Positions 12,701 to 23,883 of a stretch of 64,000 nucleotides of DNA are shown one piece after another; within the stretch, counting starts at the first letter, position 1, and each line of letters starts with the position of its first letter. This stretch comes from Spirometra erinaceieuropaei. Taxonomy: Eukaryota > Platyhelminthes > Cestoda > Diphyllobothriidea > Diphyllobothriidae. The notes beneath the pieces were generated by a model. It had not been told where the DNA came from, did not search any database, and saw only the letters and a program-made list of their open reading frames with translations. Position numbers and translations under genes: made by a program. The stretch covers positions 4,878,447-4,942,446 of the forward strand of contig CACRXP010000001.1 in NCBI GenBank assembly GCA_902702965.1, read 5' to 3'.

Positions 12701-13002
12701 AAATAACTGTTTCAATCTTCCAGTGATTGGACCGGAGGACGCCTTCTGGATGTCATCGTCGCTCCTGCATCGCCTCACCTGACGGACCCAACAAGGCTTG
12801 CCTCCAAACGAACCTTCCCTGACATAGAACATCCAGTATTCCCGATTCTGACCGAACTCCAGCTCTACTATTTTCTTCGTTATAAATAATCCTCAAACTC
12901 CCCTTAAGAACCCGTCTTCTTTTCTCGTTGGGGACTAGAAGGGACTGGGCGTAGCACTGCTAGCTCTCGTCCTAGTTGAATTTGTTACGAATTGTTACAC
13001 TT

Positions 13003-13004
<2 letters not shown>
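9701..13004. other. Unassigned; short GA-rich tract near 10535
   Basis: There is a GA-rich tract at 10535-10553. A 153-codon minus-strand frame (10241-10702) lacks recognisable domain sequence or convincing splice sites. Nothing else is supportable. Confidence 0.35.
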
Positions 13005-13035
<31 letters not shown>

Positions 13036-13036
13036 G
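13005..13036. repeat. (AAT)n microsatellite
   Basis: About ten uninterrupted AAT units. Confidence 0.95.
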
Positions 13037-13284
13037 TGAATCATTTTATCTAAGACCCTTCGAGGTCCCCTCATAGCAAACACATAGTAGGATTCCATTT
13101 GGTCTCCCAAACTCGGTTTCACTTTTTCATTTACGGGCATTTGACCATCGAAGCAAATAATTTCCAGCGCGGAGTGGCAAACTTCAGGAAAACAGATTAA
13201 TCTCGAAGCAGCATAACATTGGTCATCGTGAAGCCCTATCAAAAAATATTTAAATCGCGAAAAGATATTAGTTTTTAAAATACG

Positions 13285-13870
13285 TATTTCCTAATGTCCA
13301 CAACACACTCATTTGGTAAAAAATGGCTAGTTAAACAGTGTGTATTTCTTATCGATTTCCGATGTCCTTAGAACTATAGGCACAATTTACAGGAAACATG
13401 CACAAAATATTTTTCCTTGTACTCATTTGGCAGTAAGTCATGTTTTCAATTTTTAAACTCGAAAAAGTCATCTTTCGTTTGTTAAAAGTTCAAAAGGAGA
13501 TGTTTAAGAGCGTGAAGTGCTTGTTCAAATAGCACCGTACACCATAGACCACCGCATTTTATGAGCAAAATTTCATGAACCCCATGCATCATCTAAAAAC
13601 CCCAAACGCGAGTGAAACGGCAAAACGGACTCAAATTTATTTGGAAATTGAATACTACCTTGTACAATCAAGAGATGTTCTTGTTCAAGTAGTTACTTTT
13701 AAAATGACATAATAAACTGCCGAACGAGCACAGGAGAGGATCGTTAATGTATGTTTTCTATAAAATATATTATAATTTGTAAGGACATCAAAAATCAAGT
13801 TACAAGTATGCTCTCTGTCTGAGTAACCAATTTTATCCAGTATGGTTTTTCGGAAGGTCGCGACCAATAT
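13285..13870. repeat. Foldback family F copy (F3), degraded
   Basis: The left arm reads cgatttccgatgtcctta and ggaaacatgcacaaaatat. The middle has tttcatgaaccccatgc, comparable with tttatgaaccccatat at 29.85 kb. The right arm near 13750-13860 reads ttctataaaatatatt, ggacatcaaaaatcaag and cggaaggtcgcg, which is the inverted counterpart of the left arm. It has the same architecture as the 29364-30338 element but is much more diverged. Confidence 0.6.
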
Positions 13871-13982
13871 ATTTTTTTGAAAATCTACCTAGGTAGTCCC
13901 ATCTAATGAAACATTCATCTCGGGATTTCAATTAACACTTTGTAAAACACGCCACATATTGTTCATATATAAATATACAATA

Positions 13983-14124
13983 GTAAAGGGGGGCTCACCG
14001 ATCTTCTTGCGGAACTTGCTCGTCCCGTTGTGCTTTGGAGCTCTCTCTCTCGAGCGCAACCAGCAGCCGCACAGCGGCGCGTACCATAGGCAGGATGACA
14101 TTACCGCCAAAGACAAGGGAGACA
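13983..14124 (-). repeat. SINE-A long-form tail, 5'-truncated, head-to-head with the next copy
   Basis: On the minus strand it runs from gtctcccttgtctttg through the long tail (cgctgtgcggctgctggt, gagcgc... , aagaagatcggtgagc). It abuts the plus-strand copy that starts at 14124. Confidence 0.8.
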
Positions 14125-14380
14125 GTGAGCGCCTTCTACCATTGTACATTGCCGATCGCAACCGACAGGACAATGAGCTCGTGGTTCAGTGGTTAGAGGC
14201 GTTGGACTTCTAACCAACAGGTCACGGAATCGAGCCCCAGATGTTCCATACTTCGGGGGGAGGGGAGGGGAGTATGACTGGTTGGCGACGGCTAATAAGC
14301 CAGAAATGGCCATTCCAGTCTCCCTTGTCTCTGTCGGTAATTCTATTCTGCCTACAGCCGCACCAGTGAACGCCCTTCAA
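14124..14380 (+). repeat. SINE-A copy with complete head
   Basis: It contains the 5' leader (ctaccattgtacattgccga), box A (GTGGTTCAGTGGTTAGAGG), the anticodon-loop-like CTTCTAA and the T-arm region. A local purine insertion (ggggggaggggaggggag) interrupts the body. The tail is internally deleted. Confidence 0.85.
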
Positions 14381-14560
14381 CAAAGTTGCCATTCCTGATC
14401 ACAACCAACAGGAAAATGCATATGTGGTTTAATGGCCGAAGAAAGCAGGATCCAACCCCAGATCATACGGGCCTGGCATCAGATACGGCTGCATAACAAG
14501 CTAATTAGTCAGAAACCATCATTTTAGCATCCCCCTTCTTTGTCAGTATTCACCCCATAT
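14381..14560 (+). repeat. SINE-A copy, highly diverged, tandem to the previous one
   Basis: It follows directly: cattcctgatcacaaccaac corresponds to the leader, gtttaatggccgaag to box A, and gctaattagtcagaaacc to the body. It ends near ctttgtcagtattcac. Confidence 0.6.
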
Positions 14561-15699
14561 GTGGATATGCTTACGCTTATTATTTTGTCTGAAATTAGTG
14601 TGCTAACATGAAGCAACACTTCAACGACCTTGTGGGTTCTGTCTCACTCGAAATATAACTTACGATCCGAGGTAAATGCCACCCTCTATCACATGGCATT
14701 CCTCTGGCAAGCACAATATTCTTATCACAAGGCGAAGCGTTTTCACGGGCAAGGAAGTTAGGTAGCCGCTTCCTATTTGGGACTGTCACTGATAAACTAA
14801 TGCATCAAAGGGACGAAGCGAGAGTTCACCGACTTCCGACACTAATCACGGAGTGAGGGATTAATATTATGAGCTCGCACGCAAGGCACATTGAGGAAGG
14901 ACCGGGACTACCGGCGGCTCGACTGGGCATGGAGGGGGAGGGGTGGAGGAACCTAGGCGTAGCAGAATTGAAAAGTCATGTATGCGTGCATGACAACTTT
15001 GTGTTTAATTTAGCAAGGGTAGCGGGATTCAACTTGGAAGACAAACTGCTGGCGGAAAACTAAAACACTGTGACCCACTTTCTGGCCAATATGGTTGGCA
15101 AAACCTGCTAGAAGCACAGACTGGCAGATACGCATCCAGACGGTGATTTGTCTTTGATAGGACAGCATATGGGACCTCGGGCGTGCCATACATCTGACTC
15201 TACAATGATTGGTTTTATGTATACCTTGATGGGAAGAAAACACAGTAACCTGTCACTTGCAGGGAGGATGAAACATAAGTGTTGAAGTCCGCGAACGTCA
15301 ACAAGTTTTGTCTGTAGAGCTATTCCAGGTTAGGTGACTGAATTTTGGATGCCCTGCTTGCTTTAGTGGGTATTTTCTGCCTTATGCCGCATGGGATTTC
15401 GCTCTGTTCAAAATTAGGCGGATAATAGTGCCGATACAGAGCTCCGACACCAGGCTCTTTGGCTTACCGGAGGCTAAAGTCCACCTGGGGTCTCTCTACT
15501 CAAGGACTGCGAGCGTCTGCTGTGCCATTATTAGTAAATCATGGTCCTCGCAGCCTGGAGTATTTTGGCAATTTTCTGGTATCTGGTTCCCTGCCAGTAG
15601 ATGCGCTTGCGCTCCCGCTGGTTATACGGGTCGCGTGCATGGTGGCCAAGTCATCCTCGTCTTTCTGTTGTTGTTAGTTAAATCCTAGTCGATGATTTG
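14561..15699. other. Unassigned
   Basis: Only short open frames lacking splice support, and no repeat that I can match. Confidence 0.35.
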
Positions 15700-15985
15700 C
15701 TTGTTGTGGACCAGGAGTGGAGTAGTACGCCCAGGTGTGGACCCGGTCGCGCCATCCACCGGCGCCCTCCCGTGCCTCCGGTCTTCTCGCCTCCGTCTTG
15801 ACACTGAGCCCAGGTGGAGGAGGAGGGGAGAGTGTAGTAGACGCTGCGCAAGTTTACTATCACTACAAACTAATTAACGCGCAAGTCACCGTATCTGCTC
15901 CACCTTGCTGTGGAGCACACGGTCGACATCGTCCGTTGCGACGGCCGAACAGTCGCGCTCTCTCTAACACGTTGCTACTTGAGCG
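15700..15985 (+). repeat. Family C repeat, 3' half
   Basis: It contains tgtggaccaggagtggag, gcctccggtcttctcgcctc, gagagtgtagtagacgctgc and acacggtcgacatcgtccg in the family order. The 109-115 codon frames crossing it are not conserved in other copies, so I do not call a gene. Confidence 0.7.
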
Positions 15986-16898
15986 TGGTCAGCGACCGAA
16001 GCGAACTCCCTTCTCCTGTGCTGTATATCGTTTGTTTGGCGTAAGATCTAGTGAATGCAAGGAATCAGTAGGCAGTCCCTAGGTAACGTGTGCATGCAAA
16101 TGGCGAAATTCCGCCTGTCACTGGTTCGGTGTGTTCAACCCCTGATAGGAAAACAACATTAATACTCCTATCAGTTGTTGACCAAAGTATCTGCAATTAG
16201 CAGAATACTTTACCCGCAGGCGGATCTTCAAGATGCGTAAGCAAAGGGCTCTGTAGCCCTCAGTATTCTATGTGGTAATGGTGGACAAGTCGCCGGATTC
16301 GGTTGGCCGTCGGGATTTCGGTGCAGTTTTTTTGTCTAATGAGGAATCATATCAGTTTCAGCAATGACAGACACTTAATTGAATTCGCTGATAAACGTTA
16401 TGCGAAAGATGAAGGCTCTGGCAAACCGACGGAGGGGAGATTTTTCTACATGGCAATTTGAAGTACAGTGCACAGCCAGTGTTCTGTGCAGTCAGAACTA
16501 GACTCCCTTTACATACGAATAGGTGTGGGAATTCTGTAGCAGCATTTCTACGTCTCATTATGTAGTCCACGGGTTAGATGATTCAGTATTTCTGTGTGCT
16601 GCCGTATCCCAGTCCAACAGCAATTGATTTTCATAATGCTCTGGCAGCCCCAGAGGTTCTCGCGCTACCGACTTTCTGTCCGTGTATGTGAGAGCCCAAT
16701 GCACCCAAGCCAAACCGTGTTTTACCGCCTTCTACAGGGTAAATATATTTTAACACTTTTTGCGGTAGGCGTGTCATTGAGGATAACGGTTTCCTGCGGC
16801 CAGAGTGACCCAGAGGGTCATACAGGCTGCAGATGAAGGAATAACAGCAGCTGGCAATCAGATTTTAGGGACAACGATGACGACGATGGCGACGGGAG
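15986..16898. other. Unassigned
   Basis: I see no supportable feature. Confidence 0.35.
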
Positions 16899-17052
16899 GA
16901 GGGGAGGGGAGGGGAAGAAGAAGAAGAAGAAGAAGAAGAAAAAGAAGAAGAAAAAGAAGAAGAAGAAGAAGAAGAAGGTAGTGGTGGTGGTGGTGGTGGT
17001 GGTGGTGGTGGTGGTGGTGGTGGTGGTGGTGGAGAAGAAGAAGAAGAAGAAG
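16899..17052. repeat. Compound (GAA)n-(GGT)n-(GAA)n microsatellite
   Basis: GAA units occupy about 16915-16977, with two aaaaag interruptions. GGT units occupy 16982-17031 and GAA units 17033-17051. One strand is almost entirely purine in the GAA blocks. It lies about 200 bp downstream, in gene orientation, of the exon at 17250. Confidence 0.95.
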
Positions 17053-17249
17053 TACGCGCAGGACAACAAGCGGAAGTTCTCAATATGAAACAGTTTGGAG
17101 TTCATTATTTGACTTATTATGGATGGGTGTGCTCGAAATGTACTCTCAACACCCCCTCCGCATCGATAGTTTTTGAGCTTTGGACTTATGATGGGTGCTC
17201 AGTATAAGAATACCTATCGGGTGGCAGTCAATATAAGAGAGCGTCTCAC

Positions 17250-17551
17250 CTTGCACCAGCCAGCGGCAGCAGCAGATTCGGTATTTGACGTAAGCGGTCA
17301 GATTGCAAACGTACTCTGACGCCCTCAAACTGCCAGAGCCGGACTGTGGGTCCACGCCAGGCCCACCAACTCCAGACAGAATTGAATCTTGCGGCAGGCG
17401 GAGAATCGCCGAAGACGCGGGCTCCATTGGCGGCAACCTGTCTCAATGCTAGCAGGATGCTACCGCCCCCACCATCGGGCTGGTTACTCAGCGTCTTCGA
17501 GTCGGTACTCCCGGCGGAGTAACGTTCTAGCTCTGCGGGTGCCTCACGCAT
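17250..17551 (-). CDS. Candidate internal coding exon, product not recognised
   Basis: The minus strand has a very strong acceptor (atcctgtccttttcag) just before base 17551. It has a strong donor, AAG/GTGAGA, with the exon ending at 17250. The 302-bp exon is open in one frame only. The first in-frame stop (TGA) lies inside the donor itself, as expected for a real exon. It enters in phase 0 and leaves with two bases. The peptide starts MREAPAELERYSAG, then has a Gly run (DGGGGSILLALRQV), a Trp-rich patch (SVWSWWAWRG) and a basic amphipathic end (RVRLQSDRLRQIP). I recognise no domain. Its exit phase matches the entry phase of the exon at 1143-1581. The ATG right after the acceptor could also be a start codon if the preceding exon were 5' UTR. 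Confidence 0.65.
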
Positions 17552-19181
17552 CTGAAAAGGACAGGATGATTGGGCGCGACGCGTGATGGGCAAGGTGGCT
17601 GAGAGACTGAGGCCACCCGCATGCGGGGTCAAACCGGTCAGGGGTCGACAGAAGACTTGATTGGTGAGGTGAAGCAACCGACCGGCTGTCTGTGGACCGG
17701 ATATGCCGTAGGCCTTGAAGGAGGGGGGAAAGAGGTTGCTGGGGTTGGTGGAGGGCAGCAGGCCGAATATCTTCAGCTTTCGCGGTGGTGGCGGTTCCCG
17801 CGATGGTGACCATGGAGGCTCTAGGATATCCACCGGCTAACAAAAAGAAAAAACGCATGCTGTGCGGATTAGGCTGTAGCTTGTCCAGGGGGCAAATTTT
17901 CCCAGTGCGGTTCAAGAGATTATAAACTAGAATAACATTCCCTCCATTGTTGTTCCCTGAGTTACCCTGTCATGATTGGCGTCGTACGAACCAAAAGGCA
18001 GGGTTCCTGTAGGAAATTTCTGTCAGAGCACTGGAATAAACTGAGCTTAAGTGGCATGCGGCTAGGCGTGAGAGGTTGGACACCTACAGGTACTCCTCCG
18101 ACACACCTTGTGTCTGCGTTGGCTTTAACGGACCGGCATTTAAAGCCATTTAAGACACGGAGAGTCTGTCAGAACTAAAGTACTTGTCAGTAAATAACCG
18201 AAATACGGCTGGCTTATGCCACGCAAATCAGAGTCACTGTAGACTGGTTTGGGAGGAAAGCTTCGCAAAAACGCGTCATTAGGTCGAAGCAGTGTATATG
18301 GTTCGATCAGAAACCGGTCAGTTTGGCTAAAGTAGGAGCATTTAACGCAGTGAATCTTGCAACGAGTTAGGCCGCTTTGCTTGTGACCAGCTACGGTCGA
18401 GTCGGCTTTATTTTCGCGTTTTGAGGTAAACAGCAGTTACGCATTCGACCCATAAGCAGTTTTCAATTTTAAGTAGTGCTGGGAATCGGCAAAGGGGTAT
18501 CATGCCACGCAAATTTGCATAATAATGCGAATTACGATTACTACAAGGTCCCCGACTGAATTCAGTCTCTCCCCTTCGCACGAAGGCGACGACTCTGAAA
18601 GTGTGTTTACAAACAACCAGTTCAGATGGCGAATAACGGAATGTGCTGCAGGGGCTAATACAGAAAAAAACTCGACAACTATGTCCTCCGATTCAGCACC
18701 CAAACAGCTGCCCCCATTTCTGTCTTCTGCGTACTTGAGTGCAAGGTATAGCAGTAATCTTCCTCTTTGCTTGGCGACTCTATCGTAGTCCTGGAATTTC
18801 GCTGCATCTCTCCCCAAAGCAAGCTGGTATGCCATACCATATTTCTCAAGTATTCACCTGCCTTTGCATTTCCTCCCTGCCATGAATTTGAAACAGGCGT
18901 AGATGGCAAAATTTATTGGTACCAACAGATTTTGCGGCAGCTTATCAATTCCAACCTGTCGTTGCGTAACACATATAACGAATGAAAAGCATACGACTAA
19001 TAGAATTTACAAAGAAAATCAATGCATAAAAACAAGGTTCTTGTTTAGTGCGCACAGATCATTCAATGAAAACGGCAACTTAAAAATCTGATTTAGAAGT
19101 TAACCCGCAAAAGAAGCTGTGTGAATCAAAGTAACGGGATAACCAGGACAAGTTGCGGTTGGTCATGTGGTATGGTTGGTT
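17552..19181. other. Unassigned; intron-like
   Basis: The frame of the 17250 exon stays open upstream to 17833, but the acceptor at 17552 makes that part intronic. Opposed open frames at 18500-18835 lack a convincing donor and acceptor pair. Confidence 0.4.
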
Positions 19182-19686
19182 TTATAGGTCAGGTTTCTTC
19201 CGCGTACGTAGTTTGCTTCCAAGAGGCACCGTATCCGACTTAGGGTCAATGAAGTGACCACTATCTGGGGAGTGTTTCATGATAAAAGAACGAAGGATTT
19301 CATTCTCGGTAATGTCATTCCGCCTATATAACGCATCGCTGTGCGGCTGCTGGTTGAGCTCGAGAGACAGCCCCCAAGGAACAACGGGATGAGTAAGTTC
19401 CGTGACACGATCGGTAAGCGCCCTTCTACCATTAGATTTCATTTTCTTGCTTTAAAAGCAATTTAGTTAGGTGCTCGACGGACCCGGCTGCCAGTTGCTT
19501 TTGCGTTCGACCAATGTACTTGCATCCATAAGTGCATGTGAGTTCACAAATATAATATGAGACGGTGTGCAATGACAAGGCATCCTTCACCCGTGGATTT
19601 GGAACAGCTTTTAAAGGACTATTAAATGAGTTCGGCTGCATTGTTCGTCCCCTAAATGGGGCTTGTGGTATTTGCAATGTTGTCAC
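19182..19686 (-). pseudogene. Penelope-like GIY-YIG endonuclease fragment (PLE-2), interrupted by a SINE-A tail
   Basis: On the minus strand the peptide contains VSYYICELTCTYGCKYIGRT, which carries the YYI...YIG signature and the Cys pattern of the GIY-YIG domain of Penelope-like retroelements, followed by SVEHL. After a 127-bp insertion (19308-19434) the frame continues ILRSFIMKHSPDSGHFIDP, matching the H...GH.(I/V)D part of the same domain. Direct repeats of 12 bp flank the insertion, and the two halves join in frame across one copy of that repeat (...KQENEI then LRSF...). The domain normally nicks target DNA at the C-terminal end of the PLE polyprotein. The reverse transcriptase part is not recognisable upstream, so this is a truncated, dead copy. 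It is a different PLE lineage from the copies at 24 and 33 kb. Confidence 0.75.
19308..19434 (+). repeat. SINE-A 5'-truncated insertion (tail only) with 12-bp target duplication
   Basis: It spans ggtaatgtcattccgcc to gcccttctaccatta, i.e. the last part of the body plus the complete long tail. Flanking repeats are GATTTCATTCTC (19296-19307) and GATTTCATTTTC (19435-19446), one mismatch. 5' truncation plus a 12-bp duplication is the signature of LINE-type target-primed insertion. Confidence 0.85.
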
Positions 19687-19939
19687 CTTTAAATAATAGA
19701 GTGCTGACGTCCACCACTGCGATGTCTTTCATCTTTCATCAGGCCACCCTGATAGGGTATGTCTGGTGTACTAACATTCTCAGTGAGTTTGCTTTTCGTT
19801 TCGAAATCTCACCAGCTTCAAGTTTGCAGTCCGACAACTCGACTTGGCCTTTTGAATGAAACATCCCACTGCAGTGATTCGCAGTCGTGAAAAAGTGAAA
19901 TAGTTTTACAGGTATTACAGGATGGTCCTGACTCTAATG

Positions 19940-20070
19940 ACATATAGATTAGGGTTATGGTTAGTTTTAGGGTTGAGGCTAGAGTCTGGGTAGGTGGCTA
20001 GGCTTGGGAATAGGGCTATGGGGGTTCGTGTTAGCGCTAGTGTTAGGCCTAGGGTCAAATTTGGGAGGTA
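19940..20070. repeat. Degenerate telomere-like array
   Basis: It starts tagattagggttatggtta and runs through aggcttgggaatagggc to gttaggcctagggtc. It is followed by ataggtacccccag and gaggtcacctt, motifs also found around the similar array at 52565-52660. Confidence 0.65.
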
Positions 20071-21409
20071 AAAATAGGTACCCCCAGAGATCCAGTGCGA
20101 GGTCACCTTAGTACGGGATCCACATTCTCTTGTCTGACCGTAGTTGAATATAGAGAAAACTGATCCCCTTTTGGTTCAGAGTGTTAATGTCTTGGCTCTG
20201 TCACTTAGGAAGTCTCGATCGAACCGGTGGCTTAATAGACGTGAAGGTACTACTTTCTTCTACATATTTTTTAATTCACTTCATGAGATATAAAGGTCAT
20301 GTTTAAATACAAAGTCACACAACCCTGGTTATTCCCGATTGACCTCTATTGTCATTAGCTCTCATCCATAAATTCGAGAGACTAGAAGCTCAACTGCCAG
20401 ACACAGGGGTCGATCCAACCGACAGCCTTAGTGGGATTAAGTAAGTCACTCCTATCCCGGGAAATGATGAATAAAATTGCTGTTCTTTTGTTGAGAAGAC
20501 CCAGGATATGCCATAGCGTGCAAATGAATAGACGGGGGAAACTGTCTGACCAGTTGCTGGCCAAACAGGTTTTGTCTGAGCACTGGAACAAGACCTGGTA
20601 GGTGAGGCTGATACTCCGAAAGCGTTTTTCACGCCTTCATAATCACCACCCTCACTTTCTATCGAAGGCATTTAAGGTCTTACTTAATGAAAACGAGTAT
20701 TAAGGAGCGAAATGTTTTTTTTCGGGCACCGTAATAGCGAGCAGCCGGACATTCAGTTGCCTTCTAGTCCCCACCTCACAACAGCAAACCTGGCTGTGGC
20801 TTAGAGGCACTCAGTAGGAATGCACCGAAATGTGCTTAGTTGACCCAACATGGAGATGATTGGAAGGTGGCTTACTGTCGGCATGCTGACACGAGGACAT
20901 TTTACGAAAGGGGCTATCTCCTCCGCGCTGTCAAGCCCGCACCTCTCCTCCCGTCCGCTCCTTTGCACAATCTGAAAAGAAGCTCTTTCAAAAACGCCCT
21001 AAATTCGGCAAAAGTAGGGCTCTCTTGCTTGTCCGTCCGCCTAAGAGACAAAGCCGAATGTCGTGACGGAAGATTTATTGCACCACCCGCCCCAGTTTAT
21101 TCAATTTTACACCTACCTACTGGCGTGTGCAAACAGAGTACAACTGTTGCCTCCCAACAGGTGGCGCACACGCCACGCCCATTGTCTAGTTGGTCTCCAC
21201 AATCAGGCTTCAGGGCCACCTCGTGGCCACTACCCCAATCGCTTTGGATTTAATGTTTCTGGCAAGACTATAATGACATCTGGGATTTATGACATTCAGG
21301 AGTGCTCCTACGACAGGCTGCACGGGCACTGTTCTGGAGAAACATGGGGACCAGATCATGACGCGACGGGCGTTATTTAGGCAGCGCATCCATCACAAAT
21401 GCCACACGC
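20071..21409. other. Unassigned
   Basis: Short open frames without splice support, and no repeat recognised with confidence. Confidence 0.35.
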
Positions 21410-21960
21410 GGGGTAGTGTAGCTACAGGCCTAGGCGCGGACCCTCGTCACGCCAGCCACCTGCGCCCGATTCCTGCCTCAGATGGCTGACCGGCTCGGAC
21501 GGAGTAATAGTGACTGGGGAGAAGAGTGAGATCGACCTTGCGAACTGCATCTCCGCGGCACCCAGCGCATATTCTTCATTATAAATAACCTGGCGTGTTT
21601 CTAAACTACCTCGGTACACGGAAAGCCGTGTCTTGGAAAACTGCTAAATTACGGGATAGCTTGATCAGTTCAGGGTGGAGAGTAAGATCGCGGTTGCTAC
21701 CGCTGAATTGAGTCTCTATTGCACTCGCCGTCAAACGGGGTTCGAATTGACTTCTTGTTTCTGCGAAAATCCCGCCCAAAGAAAGCTAAGCAAGCGTGTG
21801 TAGCAGACGTAGGAGGGTCTTCTAGCTTTTTCAGACAATGCGTCCCATCCCGTCTCCGGTCTTCTTGGCTCAGGTGTGTGTGAGGGATGATAGCGTGTGG
21901 CAACTGTTGCGCAGATCTACTATCACCATAAAATAACTCACCGCAAGTCACCGACGCGGC
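21410..21960 (+). repeat. Family C repeat, rearranged copy
   Basis: Two family C blocks are present: 21410-21560 (cgccagccacctgcgcccga, gctgaccggctcggacgg) and 21830-21960 (gtctccggtcttcttggctc, gcgcagatctactatcacc). The sequence between them is a poorer match. Confidence 0.5.
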
Positions 21961-22550
21961 GGGAATTTGAATGTAAAATTGTCTCAGTGCGTTGGTATCA
22001 AGTAAGTCCAGCCTGTCCCCTGCCTGTCACAGACCTGATCTGAGGCGGCAGAGTAGTGCTGAGTTCCGTGACATTCGCCGGTATAGGGGGACTGAAGGTC
22101 ATACAGTTCGCCCGTCTTAAATTTACGTTTGTCCTCACCCCGATTAAGATGGCACTTTTACTCACTAACTCTGTCCAGCTTCATTTATCGGACTTTAAGG
22201 ACATCCCGGATCCCTGGGAGAAGAAATCGTTGGCAGATACGGACTTTTCTGCAAATCTTTCTGGATACGTTTGTTTTTTGCGCCTCAGAGACAGCGATCG
22301 AGATTCGACATCAATTGCGCCTAGAGTTCTCGCTTACGGTCATAAAAACCAGTCCATAGAATATTATCTTCACTTTACTGACAGAGAACAGACGTAATGC
22401 AGAGGTGCACTGAGAAATTTAGGAGAGTATGAATAAACAATAGCGAAACTTTCGGCAGGTTTATTTAGGTCCTGCCTACAACTTCAGTCATCGAAGCTGT
22501 CACAGAGGAGGTTAAGGGACGGCTATGGTCCGCCCCACTTCCCGCAGTAC
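21961..22550. other. Unassigned
   Basis: A 113-codon plus-strand frame (22056-22397) is present but has no splice signals or domain that I can identify. Confidence 0.35.
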
Positions 22551-22562
22551 AACTTAACGTTT

Positions 22563-22709
22563 CATATTGACCCAACTGTGAGAATCTCGGGGCCTCGGTG
22601 GGATTCGAACCCACGCAGTAAGGGGAGGGCTTTCGTACAGCCAACGCTATAACCACTTGAGCTACGAGGCCCCGTCGGACCACGCGAGTTTAATCACATT
22701 TGCGTCAAG
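22563..22709 (-). repeat. SINE-B, inverted copy
   Basis: Read on the minus strand: attaaactcgcg, a box A-like segment (TAGCTCAAGTGG), box B (GGTTCGAATCC), then tcacagttgggtcaatatga. It lacks the 3' tail beyond that point. Confidence 0.85.
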
Positions 22710-22906
22710 TGGGCTCGAATCCCACAGAGGCGTCGAGTTTTCCACAGTTGGGTCATTATGAATTATTAAAAATCGGTCAAAACATCCATGAATTACGTGC
22801 GCCTGGTAGTCAGCTAGTGGATTCTATGATAATTGATTAGGAAATCCTGCTTGGGCAGTCAACTTACTGTATTAGATTTGGTGGATTCCAGAAGTTGCAG
22901 TAGGTT

Positions 22907-23093
22907 GGGCGGGTAACTTGACCCAAATGTGATTAAACTCGCGTCATCCGGCGGGGCCTCGTAGCTCAAGTAATTAGAGCGTTGGCTGTACTAAAGCCTT
23001 CCCCTTACAGCGTGGGTTCGAATCCCACCGAGGCGCCGAGCTTTTCACAGATGGGTCAATATTAATTATTCAAAATCTGCCAAAACATCTACG
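22907..23093 (+). repeat. SINE-B, complete direct copy
   Basis: Begins GGGCGGGTAACTTGACCC, contains box A (TAGCTCAAGTAA) and box B (GGTTCGAATCC), and ends ctgccaaaacatctacg, giving 187 bp. The length and ends equal those of the copy at 28840. Because of the anticodon-arm mismatches and long variable region it is a tRNA-like SINE rather than a functional tRNA gene. Confidence 0.85.
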
Positions 23094-23105
23094 AACTTAA
23101 CATTT

Positions 23106-23883
23106 GGCCTGCTAGACACGCCTGTTAATGTGCATGTACGACGCCATCGGAAAGGAGCGAGAAATAGGGGCCGTTTTCCCGCACTCACCGTCTCCTCTGT
23201 ACATCAGGTGAAAAGAACTCCGTAAGAACCGACGTTAGTATTGCCAGGCTGGGTTCCTAAGACATTCGAGAATCTGTAGACCACAGAAGTTCTCAGTAAG
23301 TGGTTACTGTTTCGAAATTTAAATTCGAAGGCTCTTGACCGGACGGAAATCTCAACTGACGTCGTTGGTTCTGTGGACTGATTTTCCGTTCGGTAGACGT
23401 CTCTCATCGACAAAAGTGGCTAATTCTATAAATAATCGGTTAGGTTCCTCGTTTATTGCATTCGTATTACACACTCGAGCCCACAAACTCCGCCCTTATC
23501 CAATTAGGTCAGTGACTGTCTGCCTGAATAATTGAAATTTATAGGTTTGATTCGTGGCATCCGCAGAAGGACCACCCAGGATGTCTGATCTTCGCTTCTC
23601 ACTGAATGCAATTTTCTAGTTAGGTTTAATTTATTCTGCTTAACTTGAGGAGTGAAATTAAGTCGAGAATTTCGCCCGTTGTCCATCAGGATTGCAGATT
23701 TTCAAGTGATGACCAAACCACTGAAATCTACGCCATCCATCTCTACATAATGACACCACTAGCATTCACACTCAGTCGCATGATGGAAACCGGGATGGGT
23801 AACGATAGGGCGTAGGAGCCCCAACTAACTTGGGCTATCGATAGTAGTGAAAGTGCGATTTCCAGGGGGTAAATAAAAAGAAA
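23106..23883. other. Unassigned
   Basis: I see no supportable feature. Confidence 0.35.

Larger units (their letters stand above)
22551..23105. mobile_element. Composite head-to-head SINE-B insertion bounded by one target duplication
   Basis: AACTTAACGTTT (22551-22562) and AACTTAACATTT (23094-23105) are direct repeats bounding the unit. Inside lie an inverted SINE-B (22563-22709), a partial direct right half (about 22709-22790), about 115 bp of other sequence, and a complete direct SINE-B (22907-23093). Confidence 0.75.

Noticed and set aside
17552..17833. Extension of the 17250 frame to a 195-codon gene starting at 17833
   Set aside because: A very strong splice acceptor at 17552 and poorer, Pro/Ser-rich composition upstream suggest that this part is intron read-through.
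18500..18835. Opposed 87- and 111-codon frames
   Set aside because: Both strands are open at once, which argues against either being real without further evidence.
22600..22680. A functional tRNA gene (also at 22960-23040, 28730-28810, 28890-28970)
   Set aside because: Boxes A and B are good, but the anticodon arm has mismatches, the variable region is long, and the unit always sits inside the larger SINE-B element. It is better explained as a tRNA-derived SINE.
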